From Kalaharituber pfeilii (Eukaryota; Ascomycota; Pezizomycetes; Pezizales; Pezizaceae), in assembly GCA_015179045.1 (NCBI GenBank), contig WHUZ01000047.1:372001-436000 (forward strand): a stretch of DNA of 64,000 nt, read 5' to 3'. Both the position numbers and the translations under genes were made by a program. Under the pieces are notes generated by a model, which searched no databases, was not told the origin of the DNA, and saw nothing but the letters and a program-made list of their open reading frames with translations. Shown here piece after piece: positions 34,751 through 47,371 of the stretch (position 1 is its first letter; every line of letters starts with the position of its first letter).

Positions 34751-37700
34751 ATTACAAGGGGGCTGGTTTACTCGTTACCAACATGAATTGATGAAATTAC
34801 ACGAAAAGTTATACCTGAAGTTTGCAAACTTGAGTAGTCCAGCCGTAGGTAGGAATGTGGCGAAAGTTCGAACCCTGGTACCTCAACGAGACTAGTCCCT
34901 TAGTTGGCTTCTTTGCAACATTGGTTATGCATATAACCTCACCAACCCAATACTAATCATCGCTTCAAATTCACGCTTGCACCGAATATACTGCTCATGA
35001 CACTAATATTCTATCTATTTGGGGGGCTCAGAACACCAGTTTTCCACTTCCACTGGAGCCTATGAATGTGGTTTCGGACCATTTGATACTAAAGTATGGC
35101 TTTCTCGCTGCCATCTGCTGTAGTTGCAAAAGTCGGAAGGCCTAGATGAATGGAGAATGGTAGATACAAGTACGTATGCATACGGTTATACTAACTCGCA
35201 AATTGAGTATCGCGAACTTTATACTCATATGGACATTAATAACGGATGGAGTTAGACATTATGAGACAAGATATTATTGGGTTATACTTGTATACTTGTT
35301 CTCATGCCAGTTTATACTTAGTTTTCGGCCCTCAAAAACAGCAGTCGGGAAAGAGACGACTTAGAGAGATGTAAACGCACTCATATTATTGGGAAAGTTG
35401 AGTAATAGAGTCATTATACTCGTCCTCATTTGAATAGCTACAAGTTACTGAACCTTGCGCCAGAGAAGGAGGTTGGTTAGTGCAGGCCTTGATAAAACCC
35501 AAGGAAAGCTGGTTGCCTCTAAGATCTCGTCCGATGTTCGATATAATAGCTAAGCTAGGATTTGATACATGCTTCAATTGTTTCTTCCATTCACCACGAG
35601 GCTCGAGTTGATCATGTGGAAAGAAGTGACAATTAGACAGATCGAAAAACGATTAACTTTATCTGTCTATCCAGATCCTTCATCTTGTATACAACAATTC
35701 ATCAAGTGATAGACATAGGGGAGGCCAATGCCTCCTTAGATCTTGAAGCATTTACTCTACGAGAGGAAAATGTATACATACGGCACCTCAGGACTTTTGT
35801 ACAGCTGGGCATGAAAAACGAGTTCAGGTATGCAGGAACAGTAATGTCTTGCATAACTTCGTTCACTCTGTGTTATAAAAGTCTCTGCCCGGGTTGACCA
35901 GCTTCAAAGCAACACATGGCATACATGGAATTAAGGCCCTGCTTAAAGAGTAATAGCTGGAGGCAGGGGCACATACTATACAAGTGCTTTTTGTTGAGAT
36001 TTATGTTGGCGTCAAAAGTTCGATAAAGGCCCACGCCACGTTGCCCGATTTATATGCAACGGGCAGCTCTGGTACTGTACGCTTAAGTTGCTTAATCTCA
36101 ATCCATAGCCACCCGCTACCGAATATTCTCGCACCCATACTGTCACACAGCATCTGAATTCCTCCTTATTGTGATCACATCGGGCTTCTGTAATCTTATA
36201 CTCGGTTTTCTGCATGTATTTACGCGAACCAGTAGGAATCATTTCCAACATTGTGAAAGGAACTAAACTGCATGGAGCACAGGTTCTACAATTGATCAAG
36301 GTGCCAACCAAACTACTAAGTGATTAAGGAACACAGGAAGCTACCCTATAACCGCAAATCTAAATATTAATGTCATGTCAGGAGAGTCCGTTCAAAACTT
36401 GCATTGTAAGAAGTTCCATAACTGTGCAACTGAAGTCCTTAGTGGCTCGAGTTGATGATAATACAAATATACCTTATAACTTATAAACAAATGTGCAAGA
36501 TCAATCGTCCATGGTGTGTTCATATGACCTCAGGAGATCGGGCGTCTGATAGCACGTATATCTCGTCTCCTATAGGACTCTTCAACACTGGTATCCAGCC
36601 GAGCATTCTCTACGAGAGCTCAAGCAGGGACAGCCTAAATCAATTACAGTGGTATAGAAGAGTCATAATTTCTATAATTGGGAAATATTTCTCGCAGCAT
36701 TGACCTGGAATTTCCATTTCGCTTCCCTAGACTGCCCAACCAGTCAAAGACCAAGAAACTACCTGCTGCACGAAACTTCACCAGTACTGTAGTTCAAGTT
36801 CCCCGGCACACCAGCATCCCGGACACATCTACCACCAAAATTGCGCAACTTTCGCACTCAATATCTCAACAACCATAACAGCATTTGTTAATATGCTTTG
36901 TGTAGATATTAGACAAAGGGGAATTCTTGCTATCTGGTGCTTTTTCTTCCTAATAGGCTTACTCAGCATGTCTGCCTGACAATTTTGCTGATCAGTTCCA
37001 TATAGGTTTCTCATTACACTAGTACTAATTCTGCAACCTTGGCTTGATCTTGGCATGTATCAATTGAAAGGCCTCCCATACAAAGTACAAATCTTTAAGC
37101 TTCTATTTCTCAACACCATATCAAATTTTTTTTTTTATTTGGACAATGAAGAGTTGTAGAGGAGGCGAAATAGTACATGCCTACATTGTTTGATTTTTCA
37201 ATCAGATGTGGATGGGTGACGGAATAGGATTGCAAGTTCAAGGTTCATATTTTGGTCGCAGGTGGTGGTGCACTCCATCATAGCTTCTCCCTAATCCATC
37301 TTAGCGTTCGATCTTTTAGCCGCAGTCGTCAGTGAAACGTTATACGGAAGTCTCCCGAACCCTTCTAGAGAGAGAACTCGAGCGCATCTTTATTTTTCTA
37401 GCTATAGAAAAGTACCTGCATGGAGCTTCCGACATTTCGACGGCAAGGTGGCTGACAGCTGCGTGTACCTTATTTGTTCCGACATCTAACGCGCATGTAA
37501 TATTGGTGTGTAGTGCAGTTTACGCGGCGAGGCATTTAGTCGGGTTTCTCACATCTTCACTTTCGGAAGATTCAGAGTTCTAGAAAATCCAGTTGTCTAG
37601 ATTATAGATTTGCATTTATCAACAAGCCACAACTGCAAGCTGCATTGTATACTTCGAGACTATCTGTACTTCTAGACGATTCCCGCTAGCAGATGCAATT

Positions 37701-38968
37701 GTCATACAATACAGACATTCCTGTCGTATGCGTTTTTTGAGCACGTTATTGTAAGGCAGATGTGTTCTCCTTCTGGGTATGGAAGGAATACCTTAGACAC
37801 TTGCATCTTATCTGGCTTCTGCATTGCATCCTACATTGTTACTAGTATCTCGGTATTAATAACATACTTAGCATTTGTCGGATCCATATTACAATTAAGC
37901 ACATCGCAATATAGCCAGCTCACGATCGAGGTACGAGTTGCAATGGCCATCCGGCTACGTGTTCACGAACTAGAAGTTTGCTCGACCCTCACCGCCTTCT
38001 TCCTTCAGTCCATTTCTTCAGGTCACAATTTTTCTTCTGCAACAAATTTAGACCAGGTCTAGATTGGCAGATGACTCGTGCAAATTAGTGGCAAATGCAT
38101 TGTCAGCCGTTGCGAGACTAGCTCGGTACTTAATATATTCTATCGCGCTGCAAGGTTAACATTCTTGATAAGCAGTACATGCGTTTTCTGGCCTCGGCGT
38201 GCATTGACGCTTACAGATTTCTCAATCGCTTTATGCCTGTAAGGAACAAGTGAACACCGGACTAGGGAGGAGCAGAATGTTACAAATAACTGGAGACCAG
38301 GTATATTGACCCTCACCGCCTCCGTGTCGGTTAATGCACAATGCAGAATTCGTTCCCTTCCTCCAATCTGATATGAATCATGATCTCGCGTGAGATGATT
38401 GCTCCTCCGAAATTGTTCTTGAACCCAATGGTACGTCCTAGCGGATATGAGACCTTTTCAAGCATCCATGTTACGGTACGGTCGATGTCTGTTCGTGTAC
38501 CCAGCCAGTTTTCGGCCATATGCTTAACACTACTTAAATTTAATCGATTTATGTACCTGGTCATGTAATATGTGATATCTTGGCGATTTCACCATCCATC
38601 CAGAAGACAATGCACAGTAATATGTTAAAAATACTAATTAAGTTCTATGTCCGTCACACCACTCTTGGGGTTGCAGAGATGTCAATTGATCAATTGATTC
38701 AAATCCTGGCAGCTACTAATTGTCGAGTCTCTCTATGTAATCCAGATTGGGTAACAAACTTGTAAAACAAGTATTCTTCAAGACGTAATAATATGTATAC
38801 AATGGTTTCGCACCCTGAACATGCACCTCGGTTGACTAAGCATGCTAATAGGGCATACATAGTATATCTCAAACGATATCCTGGTTCTACAATAACAGTG
38901 ATTACTATAGGTAGTAAGTTGCCACTCGGGGTCTCGCGCGCGTGTATGTACTATATGTACTAACGCGC

Positions 38969-40791
38969 GCTACTGGGATATTGACACAACTGGGATATTA
39001 GGAGAGGTTTAGCAACATCCCCGTAAGTTTTCCCCCGTATTTGTATTAGTGAGCTTAGCGGGAAACTCTGCAAATGAGAGGTTTAGCACCTACTGTACTC
39101 CCCCCGTTCATATTCCCGTACCAACAACGCAACAAATCCAGCTGCCCTACCATGCACATGCACCTCAGCCTGTTGTACTCTCTTCCAAGTACTTTCTACA
39201 CTCACAGTGGCTTATCTATAAGGAATTGGCAGAGAAAATGATTTAGACTTGCTGAAGCAGGTTCAGCTTCCAAAGTCCCTTTCTTCTAGTCTTTCTGAGC
39301 TTGGCATACCTATTTAAGAGCTGGCAGATGCTGAAGGGATTGCTCTTGGATGTCTTGGAGGCATAGTGATTATGTGAATGAATGTTACAAGAAAAAGGGT
39401 GCTGCTGGCATCTGTGTAAGTGGATCAAGACAGAAATTTGTAGAGCAGTTTTTCATGATAGGTATTAATCCTATACAAAGTTTGAAGGCAATCTGACTTG
39501 ATTAAATGGTTGCGGGCATTGCTCAAAAATGTGCCGTTTTCCCCATAAATAAGGGATTTTTTTCAGTTCTCTGAGTTTCGTGGAAATAAAGCCACTGTTG
39601 TCATAGCAACGGTGCGGTGCAGCATTACGAGGAAAGTTACGGGGATGTTGCTAAACCTCTCTAATCTCTAATAATTAAACACTTTCCGGATATCACAACA
39701 GAAATTACTATTAGTACAAATGACTCTCAAATTAAATCCAGAGCATTAAGGAATACAGTAGAGTATTCACCACACATTTTCTAGGACTATTTTTAGTATT
39801 TAAGTAACAATCTATTGGTAGATACAAATTCATATGCCAGAAATACCCTGGGCTGCCATCCATCAATGATCCTACTCTGAGACCTCACTGATCTCAATGT
39901 ATACTCTGTTGCCTGTTCTGGGAAAATATATGGCAAGTTTGGTTGCACTCAAGCCAATATATAGTAACTGGCAATACAATATCAAAGCATACATTTTCAC
40001 TCATGCATCTGCACAGAAGTGGGCTGTTATATAGTGGAAAAGCATTGTGTACAGACTGTCTAAAGCTATAAAAAAAAAACTTATGTACAACAAGATATTT
40101 TCAGAACTGTTGACAGTACTGTTTGATGGATTCAAATATCATATGCCGAATTGAGGGGAGCGGTGTGCGGGCTGCAGCGCGAGCAGCGTATTAATAAGTG
40201 ATTATGTCAGGTATAGATGACGATATGTACAGCACTCCAGTTGCAAGTACTATTCAGCTATACAGAGAGCTGGTAAGTACCTCTAGCAGGCTCTATACGT
40301 AAAATGTACATTATAGTACTCAATAGCTCAAATCCATCAACCAGTGCTGCCAGCAGCTGTGAAAATATCTTGTTGTACATGTGTTTTTTCTATAGCTTTA
40401 GAGAGTCTCTACACAATGTTTTTCCACTATATAACAGCCCACTTCTGTGCATATGCATAAGTGAAAATGTATGCTTTGATATTGCATTGCCAGTCACTAT
40501 ATATTAGCCTGAGTCCAACCAAACTTGCCATATATTTCCCAGAACAGGCAACAGAGTATACATGATCAGTAAGGCCTCAGAGTAGGATCATTGATGCATG
40601 GCAGCCCAGAGTATTTCCAGCATATGAATTTGTATCTACCAATAGATTGTGGGGAGAATAATCTACTGTATTCTTCAATGCTCTGGCTTAAATTTAAGCC
40701 CACTTGAGAGTCATTTGCACTCACAGTAATTTTTTGTTGTGACATCCGGAAAGTGTTCAATATCCCCGGTCGTGTTCAATATCCCAGTAGC
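38969..40791. mobile_element. Long-arm fold-back element (about 1.8 kb)
   Basis: The ends GCTACTGGGATATTG (38969) and CAATATCCCAGTAGC (ending 40791) are inverted copies. The inverted arms continue inward: 39670-40133 pairs with 40327-40770 at roughly 85-90% identity by eye, with most differences transitions. The arms enclose an unpaired centre of about 190 bp (40134-40326). A separate 660-bp TIR element interrupts the left arm at 39002-39661. No transposase ORF is visible. A transcript through it would form a long hairpin. Confidence 0.8.
39002..39661. mobile_element. TIR element inserted in the fold-back element
   Basis: Perfect 25-bp terminal inverted repeats lie at 39002-39026 (GAGAGGTTTAGCAACATCC...) and 39637-39661. 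Flanks read ATTAG and TAATC, which fits a TA target as used by Tc1/mariner-type elements. It interrupts one arm of the larger inverted repeat, so it came later. Its termini resemble those of the element at 55072. Confidence 0.8.
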
Positions 40792-41659
40792 TTGCATCAC
40801 AGACCAAGCTGTCAGTACAATAGCCTTGTGGCCGATTCTACAATGCTGTTGACTTAACTTATGCAAAAGCGCCTTCGATCGTAACGCCATTTACGACTAG
40901 AATATAATCTTGTTTGCATATATAGACTAAAAATCTGCCAGTAGTATACCACTAATCACTGTCTGGCTTGGACTTATCCGTACCAATTTTCATATCCAAG
41001 AGAGGTACGTAACATGTCACTTTGCAACCAGCATAACACCGCGCTTGTCACAGCATAGGGAGCAGCGAGTGAGGAAAACCAACGTATAAATCCGAGAACC
41101 AGGTCTATAGCACGGAGCCCGAAGCGGTGGGCTGCGGCCAGAGCCTATAAAACCCTGTGATTCGTAATTTAAAGCCGATCGCGGCAAACTGCACATTCGC
41201 AAGCATGAAGCTTCCTATTGTCGACGTGAACTTCAAAAACGGTAGTTTACGATCCGAAGGTATACGTGTTGCGATAATCTATATATACAATATACTGGCC
41301 TAGATAGCATATATATACCTGGAATAAGTACATGCATATGCCCCTTGTTGATGATTTAAGGTAGGTCGGAAACGTTTCGTTGTGGTCTAGTTCAAGGTAT
41401 ACCGCTTTTGGTATAGTCAACTACCTAATTTGGTAACTAGCCCTCGTGGATCAACCAATCAAAACAGGACTATGCTCTTTGCATTGTGATTGCAAAATGA
41501 TAAAAAAACATCGATTTCCCGATATGGAAGACATAATATGACGTATGCATTCCGCCCGGTTGATTCAAGATGCACTTCTTCATGCTCACTTACTCTAGTT
41601 ATTCTTAATCCCAGATCTCCTGTCCCCGACTTCGAATATTCACTTTTCCCGCGTCGGCC

Positions 41660-41662
<3 letters not shown>

Positions 41663-41694
<32 letters not shown>
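41663..41694 (+). repeat. Homopolymer run of 32 T
   Basis: Thirty-two consecutive T. This could be the poly-A tail of an inserted retroelement copy on the minus strand, but no body is recognisable next to it. Confidence 0.85.
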
Positions 41695-41695
<1 letters not shown>

Positions 41696-42478
41696 TATCA
41701 CATAACCCCGCTTGTAGCACGTGGCCATGGCAGGGTTCGTCGGCCGCCTTGATGATACCAAACACTTACGTTCAAAACTCAGATTCCCTTCCCTGAACAA
41801 GAATTCATACATTGTATGTTTTTTTTAAAAAGATGATGATTTGGGTGGACTATAATTTCTGTGAGGCACTACTGACAAAGTATAGGTATGAGAGAGGATG
41901 AATCTTAATTCTTATGCAACTTGAAAATAGTCCATGGAGAGGGATCAATAAAACCTTGCATGCATGGATCAAGTCCCTACAGGTAGCAAGTAAGTAAAGT
42001 ACTCATCGCGCCGCTCTGAACATCAATTTGACTACCAGAACTTTGAGCATGCTTTTTATGCAACACAAAGCCCATCTTGTCAATCACATTCTTCAGTCAA
42101 ACAAGAACCATCGATATCGATCTTCATTGCCATACCTTTGTTAGTAACATTATGAGAACCTGGAACAAGAACAAACAACCCACCCCCAGTATCTAACAAA
42201 AATCGAGCTCAGAGAATGCGCGGCAAAACAGATTGCAAAAAAGTACAAAATGTTTCTCCTACGTACGAAGATCCTTCTTAAGTTGGCACACATGACACGT
42301 TGTCAAAGTCGCCGAGCAGGTTTTGATTCTCCACAAATCACGTCCTGTCAAGTTTCATGCCTATTCTCCCATATCACCAATTACCAAGTCTCAGCGAATG
42401 CAAAGCCACCCAGGAACTGGAAGCTTTCTTACTAGACGTCGCGCACCGCCACGCTTGGCATGGCTGCAGGCTTCTCGC

Positions 42479-42494
42479 GCCGTCTAGACGGCGT
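42479..42494. repeat. 16-bp perfect palindrome
   Basis: CGCCGTCTAGACGGCG reads the same on both strands. It could be a dimer binding site or a chance event; no gene lies nearby. Confidence 0.8.
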
Positions 42495-44230
42495 TGCCGA
42501 AGGTCTCTATGTATGTAAAAAAGTAAGATGTCAAAAACAAGAAGAAAGATATTTCACCATCCGGCCATTAAAGCCGACGAATTTCCGCCAATTAAATAGC
42601 CGCCTTAGCGCCTGTGGCTGAAAATAAATTGGAAAAAGCAAAGTAAACAAAAAGAAAATGCAATTTTGATCGGCTAGCTGTGGCTTTATCGCCACTTTCC
42701 CTCATTTGCGCATTGCTTGTAGACGCTTTGCTTCGCTGGACAGTAAAAACTGGGCACGAGGTCCTGTAAAACGCCGATCGCCTGCGGTTGGATAACCGGC
42801 GTTCAAGAGAGCTAAAATAAGCGAGATAGCAACGCGCTACAAGGTAGAGTACAATTAGTCTGATTGGCTACAATTAGCAGCATGCATCAGCGAGTAGTCC
42901 CGGTTGCCGGACCAAAAGCGTCGTAGAAAAGCAAAAACGATCAAATTATGTACCAACCAGACTAATTAAGTACTAACTATTAATATTATTACTACGATGG
43001 CATATATTATTCTGTACTTGCACTTTTGTGTACAAACGTCCGGCCCGAGTGACTTAAACGTGGTAGCTTCGGGGGAAAAAAACAATACTGGGAGCGAGAT
43101 CTTTACTAGTCACGAGATTAGGACTTTACCAAAGAAAACAGTTTGACATACATAGTAATATGCATATGTATGTCTCGAAATAGTCTCGCTCTCGTCAGCC
43201 AAGTACCCAAGCATTTTTGCTGTCACACTCTTGTCTCGAAACTTGACTTGACATTTCAGTTTCAGGACGCTTTTTTGTTAAGAGATAAAACCCTCCCTAG
43301 TCTTCTAACCAGACTTAGTCAGAACGATAGGATAAAAAAGCAAAAGATTAAGTGCTGATCTCGAACAGGGCAGCCCAGAACGGGGCAAGTAGAAATCAAA
43401 TTTCATAAATCTCGAGCTACACAAACAATCGTTTGATATTCTAATGTCATCCTCAAACACACAAACACCTTCTGCAAGGCCTCCAAGACATCCTTCAAAC
43501 CCGAATTGACTATTCATCGCCACTTAGGTAGCCATCTCAAAAGGCCCAACTGGATCACGTCTACAACCAAAAAAAAAAAAACGGAGCGCCGGACACCGCG
43601 AAAACATTCCTGATTCCGCGGCCCGGGCGTAAGAAAAAACTACATTAGCAAGGTTTTACTAGTAGAGATTACATGAAGAAAAAAGTATAGAGAAGGGATC
43701 GAATTGAGCAAGGAAAAAGCGGTGAAGGGCTTGGCGGGGAGGTTAAACTCGGTGGGATGTCATTGCGGTGGGGTGAGGCTCAAAATGAACGTTTGTGCGA
43801 GGATGTGAGATGTGAGATGTTTTGGTGGCGTTGCAGGGGTGAGTTGGGTGACAGGGAGTAGAGTAGGGTATGAGAACGGGGATGGCTGCGGGTGGTGGCT
43901 CGGGGGCACTAACCTTGAGGCAGGCGGGAATCTGTGCGCTTGTCGAAGCTAGTTCGGCTGTTGGTCTAGTAGCCGCGATAAGAGCGGCATGTAATAACAA
44001 TTCGACAAGGGTGGGTATGCAAAACACAAGCGGGTTAAACGGGCGTGTACCGGCAACTCTGAATGGACAACTGCCGCTGCGGCACTGGATTTCGCGCTAA
44101 ATGTGCAAGCGCAGAAAAGCAACAGAAAGGGAAAGGTCAAGAAAGCTCATTAATAAGGGTAATAAAAGTAGATGAAGGACAAGAAATATGAACGTTAATA
44201 AAATAGGCAAACGTAAACGCGTGAGCCTAT

Positions 44231-44302
44231 GCAGAGTCCAAATGCAGTACGGAGTAGAGTTAGCATGCAGAGTCCAAATGCAGTACGGAGTAGAGTTAGC
44301 AT
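44231..44302. repeat. 36-bp perfect tandem duplication
   Basis: A 36-bp unit starting GCAGAGTCCAAATGC is present twice without mismatch. Confidence 0.9.
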
Positions 44303-46116
44303 GCAGAGCAATAGGCCAATACAGCCGGGATTGCATTCGGAACAATTTCGTCTATGACTTCCGCATCACCTGTACTTGGCACTGGGTTGATATTGAAGAG
44401 ATAGGGTTTAGAAGTGTACGTATTGGACAACTCAACCTCCCTTGTTAAATCGCGAAATACGCAAGCACGCCGGCATGTATAGTAGCACATAACGAGCAAC
44501 TCAGATATAGACGCAAACGAAAAAAACCATTAGACACCTCACCATTGCCAATTCCGTCTCGCATCCAAACGTGGGAGGTGAGGCCCCGGATATGCCGAGT
44601 CCAAATTCCGCCCTCACCAACGAAGGGTTTTCGCAGAGGTGCCTTCACCAGTATTAAGTGGGGGTTACATCCACTAAGGATTCGGGTGAACACGTGGACG
44701 CTGGAGCATCTCGCACTCGCCCTCGAACCCTGGTGGCACTTCGTCCGCAGGAATGGGCAAAGGTCCAGTCCCAGGTCGCAGTGGATCATGTAGTGGTGGT
44801 GATGGCTGCTACCTCATACCTCTTGTCGCTATCACACTCTCCCACCTGCACTCGCGTGTTTCTGATAACCCGTCTTATTGGCAACTTTGCTGCCAATTTT
44901 CTGAATTTATGAAAAAATTGGCTTTGAAGTGGACCATGTAAGTCAGTAGGTATGCCGTAAATACCAAGAAAAAGTATACTATTATGTGACACGAGTCAGT
45001 TCTCATGTGACCAGTGAGTGATCATACCCACATACATACAGTAGACTGCATTCCATCCAGATACTCTGTACGCACTTGATATTGCGTAGGCTTGCATCCC
45101 ACTTGGCTGAAAGAGTGCTAACAATGCTATGCTACCTACATGGGCAAATTAAAATGGATCCATCGGTAGTGATGAAACCATGTTTAGGATATCAGACACT
45201 GTTTGCTGCTACACAGTGGAACCGTTATGGTTTGAAAGAGTAAAACCTGTGAGGCCTGCCGTGCAAAGCCTGCTCTAAACTGGCGTGGAGGGTGGATGTC
45301 TGTGATGGTGGCTACTGGGACTTATAGCTACAGGTCGAAATCCCACTTTGATTGAGAGGCACTACCGTAGCCATGGCCGTAGTCCGGAGCCTGCACTGAT
45401 ACAACCGAGTACATGATTTGCAAGTATGGTCTCTAAACCGATATCTGGGGCTGCATAATATCCTGCGAATTTACTGTTTATAAATCACAGTGGCTCACGT
45501 TAGATAAGGGCCTTATTGAGCTTGGAAACAAGGAATGCCAGCGTGACTTGGCAATTGTAGCACTATCACAAGTGCAAAAGTTGACTTATATTTCTTTGGC
45601 TACGTTAATACTATTCAGTCGCTTGAGGAATATTGCAAGGTGAAAAATGTGCAGGCTCGGGTGAACAAGAGGCGGTATGATGAATGCAGTGAGGGTGGGG
45701 AAGTCTGAATGGTGGGGTGGCTAGATCTGTTGATTTACATTGGACGTAGAGGTGATATAGACAGTAGAAGGTGCGGTAGGGAAGGCAACGGGCGACGCTG
45801 TCGGAGGAGCTGTCGGAAGGGCTGTGGAGAGGGGATAGGAGGGATGATAGAAATAAGAGGAGGTGGGGGAGAAAAAGCTGGGAGAGTCGGAATTGTGGGA
45901 GGTGTTGGAAGTGGCGATCGGAGAGGCCGCAGATACAAGAGGATGGGAGCTTGTCTACTTTCCGAGTGTGACTTATAGTTTGACCTATAATTTGATACAC
46001 CTATAGCTTCGTGAAGTGATTAGTCCGTTGTCTCTAGGGGTATAAAGTATACAATTGATGGCCCCGGTTCGAATCCGACTTCAAGCTGGGGAAGAGGGTT
46101 GTCTAGCATCTTTCCT

Positions 46117-46158
46117 AAAAGATAGAATGTAATGCTTAAAAGATAGAATGTAATGCTT
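46117..46158. repeat. 21-bp perfect tandem duplication
   Basis: AAAAGATAGAATGTAATGCT plus T occurs twice in tandem, shortly downstream of the tRNA-like B box at about 46067. Confidence 0.85.
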
Positions 46159-46531
46159 CGGGTCCATCCATATAAGTAAAGTTTAGGGGAGCCAGCGCAG
46201 CCTGTTTTTGGTTTTTTGCTGCACGTAAAATATAGCATTTCCACGTTGCCTCTTCAAGTAGCCCTGGACTTCCTCAAGTAACGATGAACTTGCTTCTGGT
46301 TGCACTACTCCCCATATTTGCACTGGGAAGCAGGTTAGAAGATAGTACTATGTAGGCTCTGAGTCGACCAAACATCGGGCCACTGCAGTCCCAACTCACC
46401 GCAAAATCCGGTAATCTATTTACTTGGTTCCTCTCGTCTTCTGCCACACATCCAAAACCTACTTGTCTGCCTCAAATTCCCCAGCACCCACCTCAGCACA
46501 CGCTACCCCATCCCTTTGGCCATGTCCACAC

Positions 46532-47371
46532 TTAGGACTCTTTGAACTGCTTTTCACTAACAAATACCACTCTATTGCCTGTCAAATTACCTGTACCATC
46601 ATCCTTCTCCGTTCCCTTATCGTTCTCCTTCTTCTTCCCTTCCCCTTTTTGTTTCCCCTTCCTTTTTCCCTTTCTCGCCTCCTCCACCTCTTTCCCCGCC
46701 ATCGTCTCAACATACGTGCTCTTTACGTCCTCTGCTACATCCCTAAATATCCGCCCCAGCAGCTCCCTCGCCGCAGCCCCATCCCTTAACCACCCCAGCT
46801 CCAACTCTGCAATCCTACTCGCCTACCCTCTTCCCCTCCCAATTATCAAACCCCTGGGGAGCCCTGCTACCTCTGGCTTCTCAACTCGTACTCTGAAACT
46901 ACTCTGCCATTTTTCGAAGTTAATGCATTGTCCCTGGGCGTAAGTCGGGCGACGTTGGGTTGGGTTGAAGCGGGGCCTGCCAGGAGAGGTGTAGAAATTG
47001 GTGTTGGAAAGAAGGGGAACAAAGTGGAAGGTGTGGAAGTGGAAAGCCCAGATGGCGTTTGGTGGGGTTTTGTGGTCGAATATGCGGGATAGGATGTAGA
47101 GCGGCGGAAGAGAGTTCTGAAGTGACGAGAGGGGGTTGTACGGAGGGTGTGGTAGTGAAGGTGATGGAGGTCAAGTTATTTGAGGGGGATAGGGTGCTTG
47201 AGGCAGAGAATGTGGTGGCTGGAAGTGGGGTCGCGGAGTCTGTTGGCGTGGTGACAAGTTGCGGGCATTGCTGATGGGATAGGTGCAACCACCGCCGCCG
47301 AACCGGCAGAAGGGGGTAGGAACAGGGAAATCGGTGTTACTGGCACCTGGTTTCCTTCTCATGGGTGGCAT
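46532..47371 (-). pseudogene. Unrecognised gene, possibly broken by one in-frame stop
   Basis: A single reading frame runs from ATG at 47371 to a stop at 46532-46534, interrupted by TGA at 47173-47171 and TAG at about 46828. The TAG is removed cleanly by a canonical phase-0 intron, 46891-46823 (GTACGA...GGGTAG). I found no credible intron for the TGA. The N-terminal part is Pro-rich (MPPMRRKPGASNTDF). The middle looks truly coding (PPLYILSRIFDHKTPPNAIW, TYAQGQCINFEKWQSSFR), then ELGWLRDGAAARELLGRIF and a Lys/Glu-rich tail. I do not know the family. It could be a gene with a nonsense mutation, a gene whose first exon I misread, or a sequence error. Confidence 0.4.

Larger units (their letters stand above)
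28525..38968. other. Gene-poor, AT-rich region
   Basis: About 10.4 kb with no gene I can support. ORFs rarely exceed 115 codons, and none has a family motif or a convincing splice structure. It starts with T-rich sequence that is probably the zinc-finger 3' UTR. It contains (TA)n at about 30817-30836, a 26-bp tandem duplication at 32468-32519, a small inverted repeat at 34580-34750 and scattered tRNA B-box-like sites. The likely content is old, mutated transposon sequence. Confidence 0.45.
40792..46531. other. Gene-poor region
   Basis: No supported gene in 5.7 kb. Visible: a CTATAAAA box at 41145 with a short ORF after it (ATG at 41206), a T32 run at 41663-41694, a 16-bp palindrome at 42479-42494, a 36-bp tandem duplication at 44231-44302, a tRNA-like segment at about 46025-46080 and a 21-bp tandem duplication at 46117-46158. 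The 43,740-44,100 and 44,540-44,800 parts have open frames without motifs. Confidence 0.4.

Noticed and set aside
44545..44793. Overlapping open frames on both strands near 44.6 kb
   Set aside because: Short, no recognisable motif, no support from splice sites; could be worn transposon sequence, but I cannot show it.
46820..46895. Second nonsense codon (TAG) in the unknown 46.5-47.4-kb gene
   Set aside because: It falls within a canonical phase-0 intron, so it is not evidence of decay.
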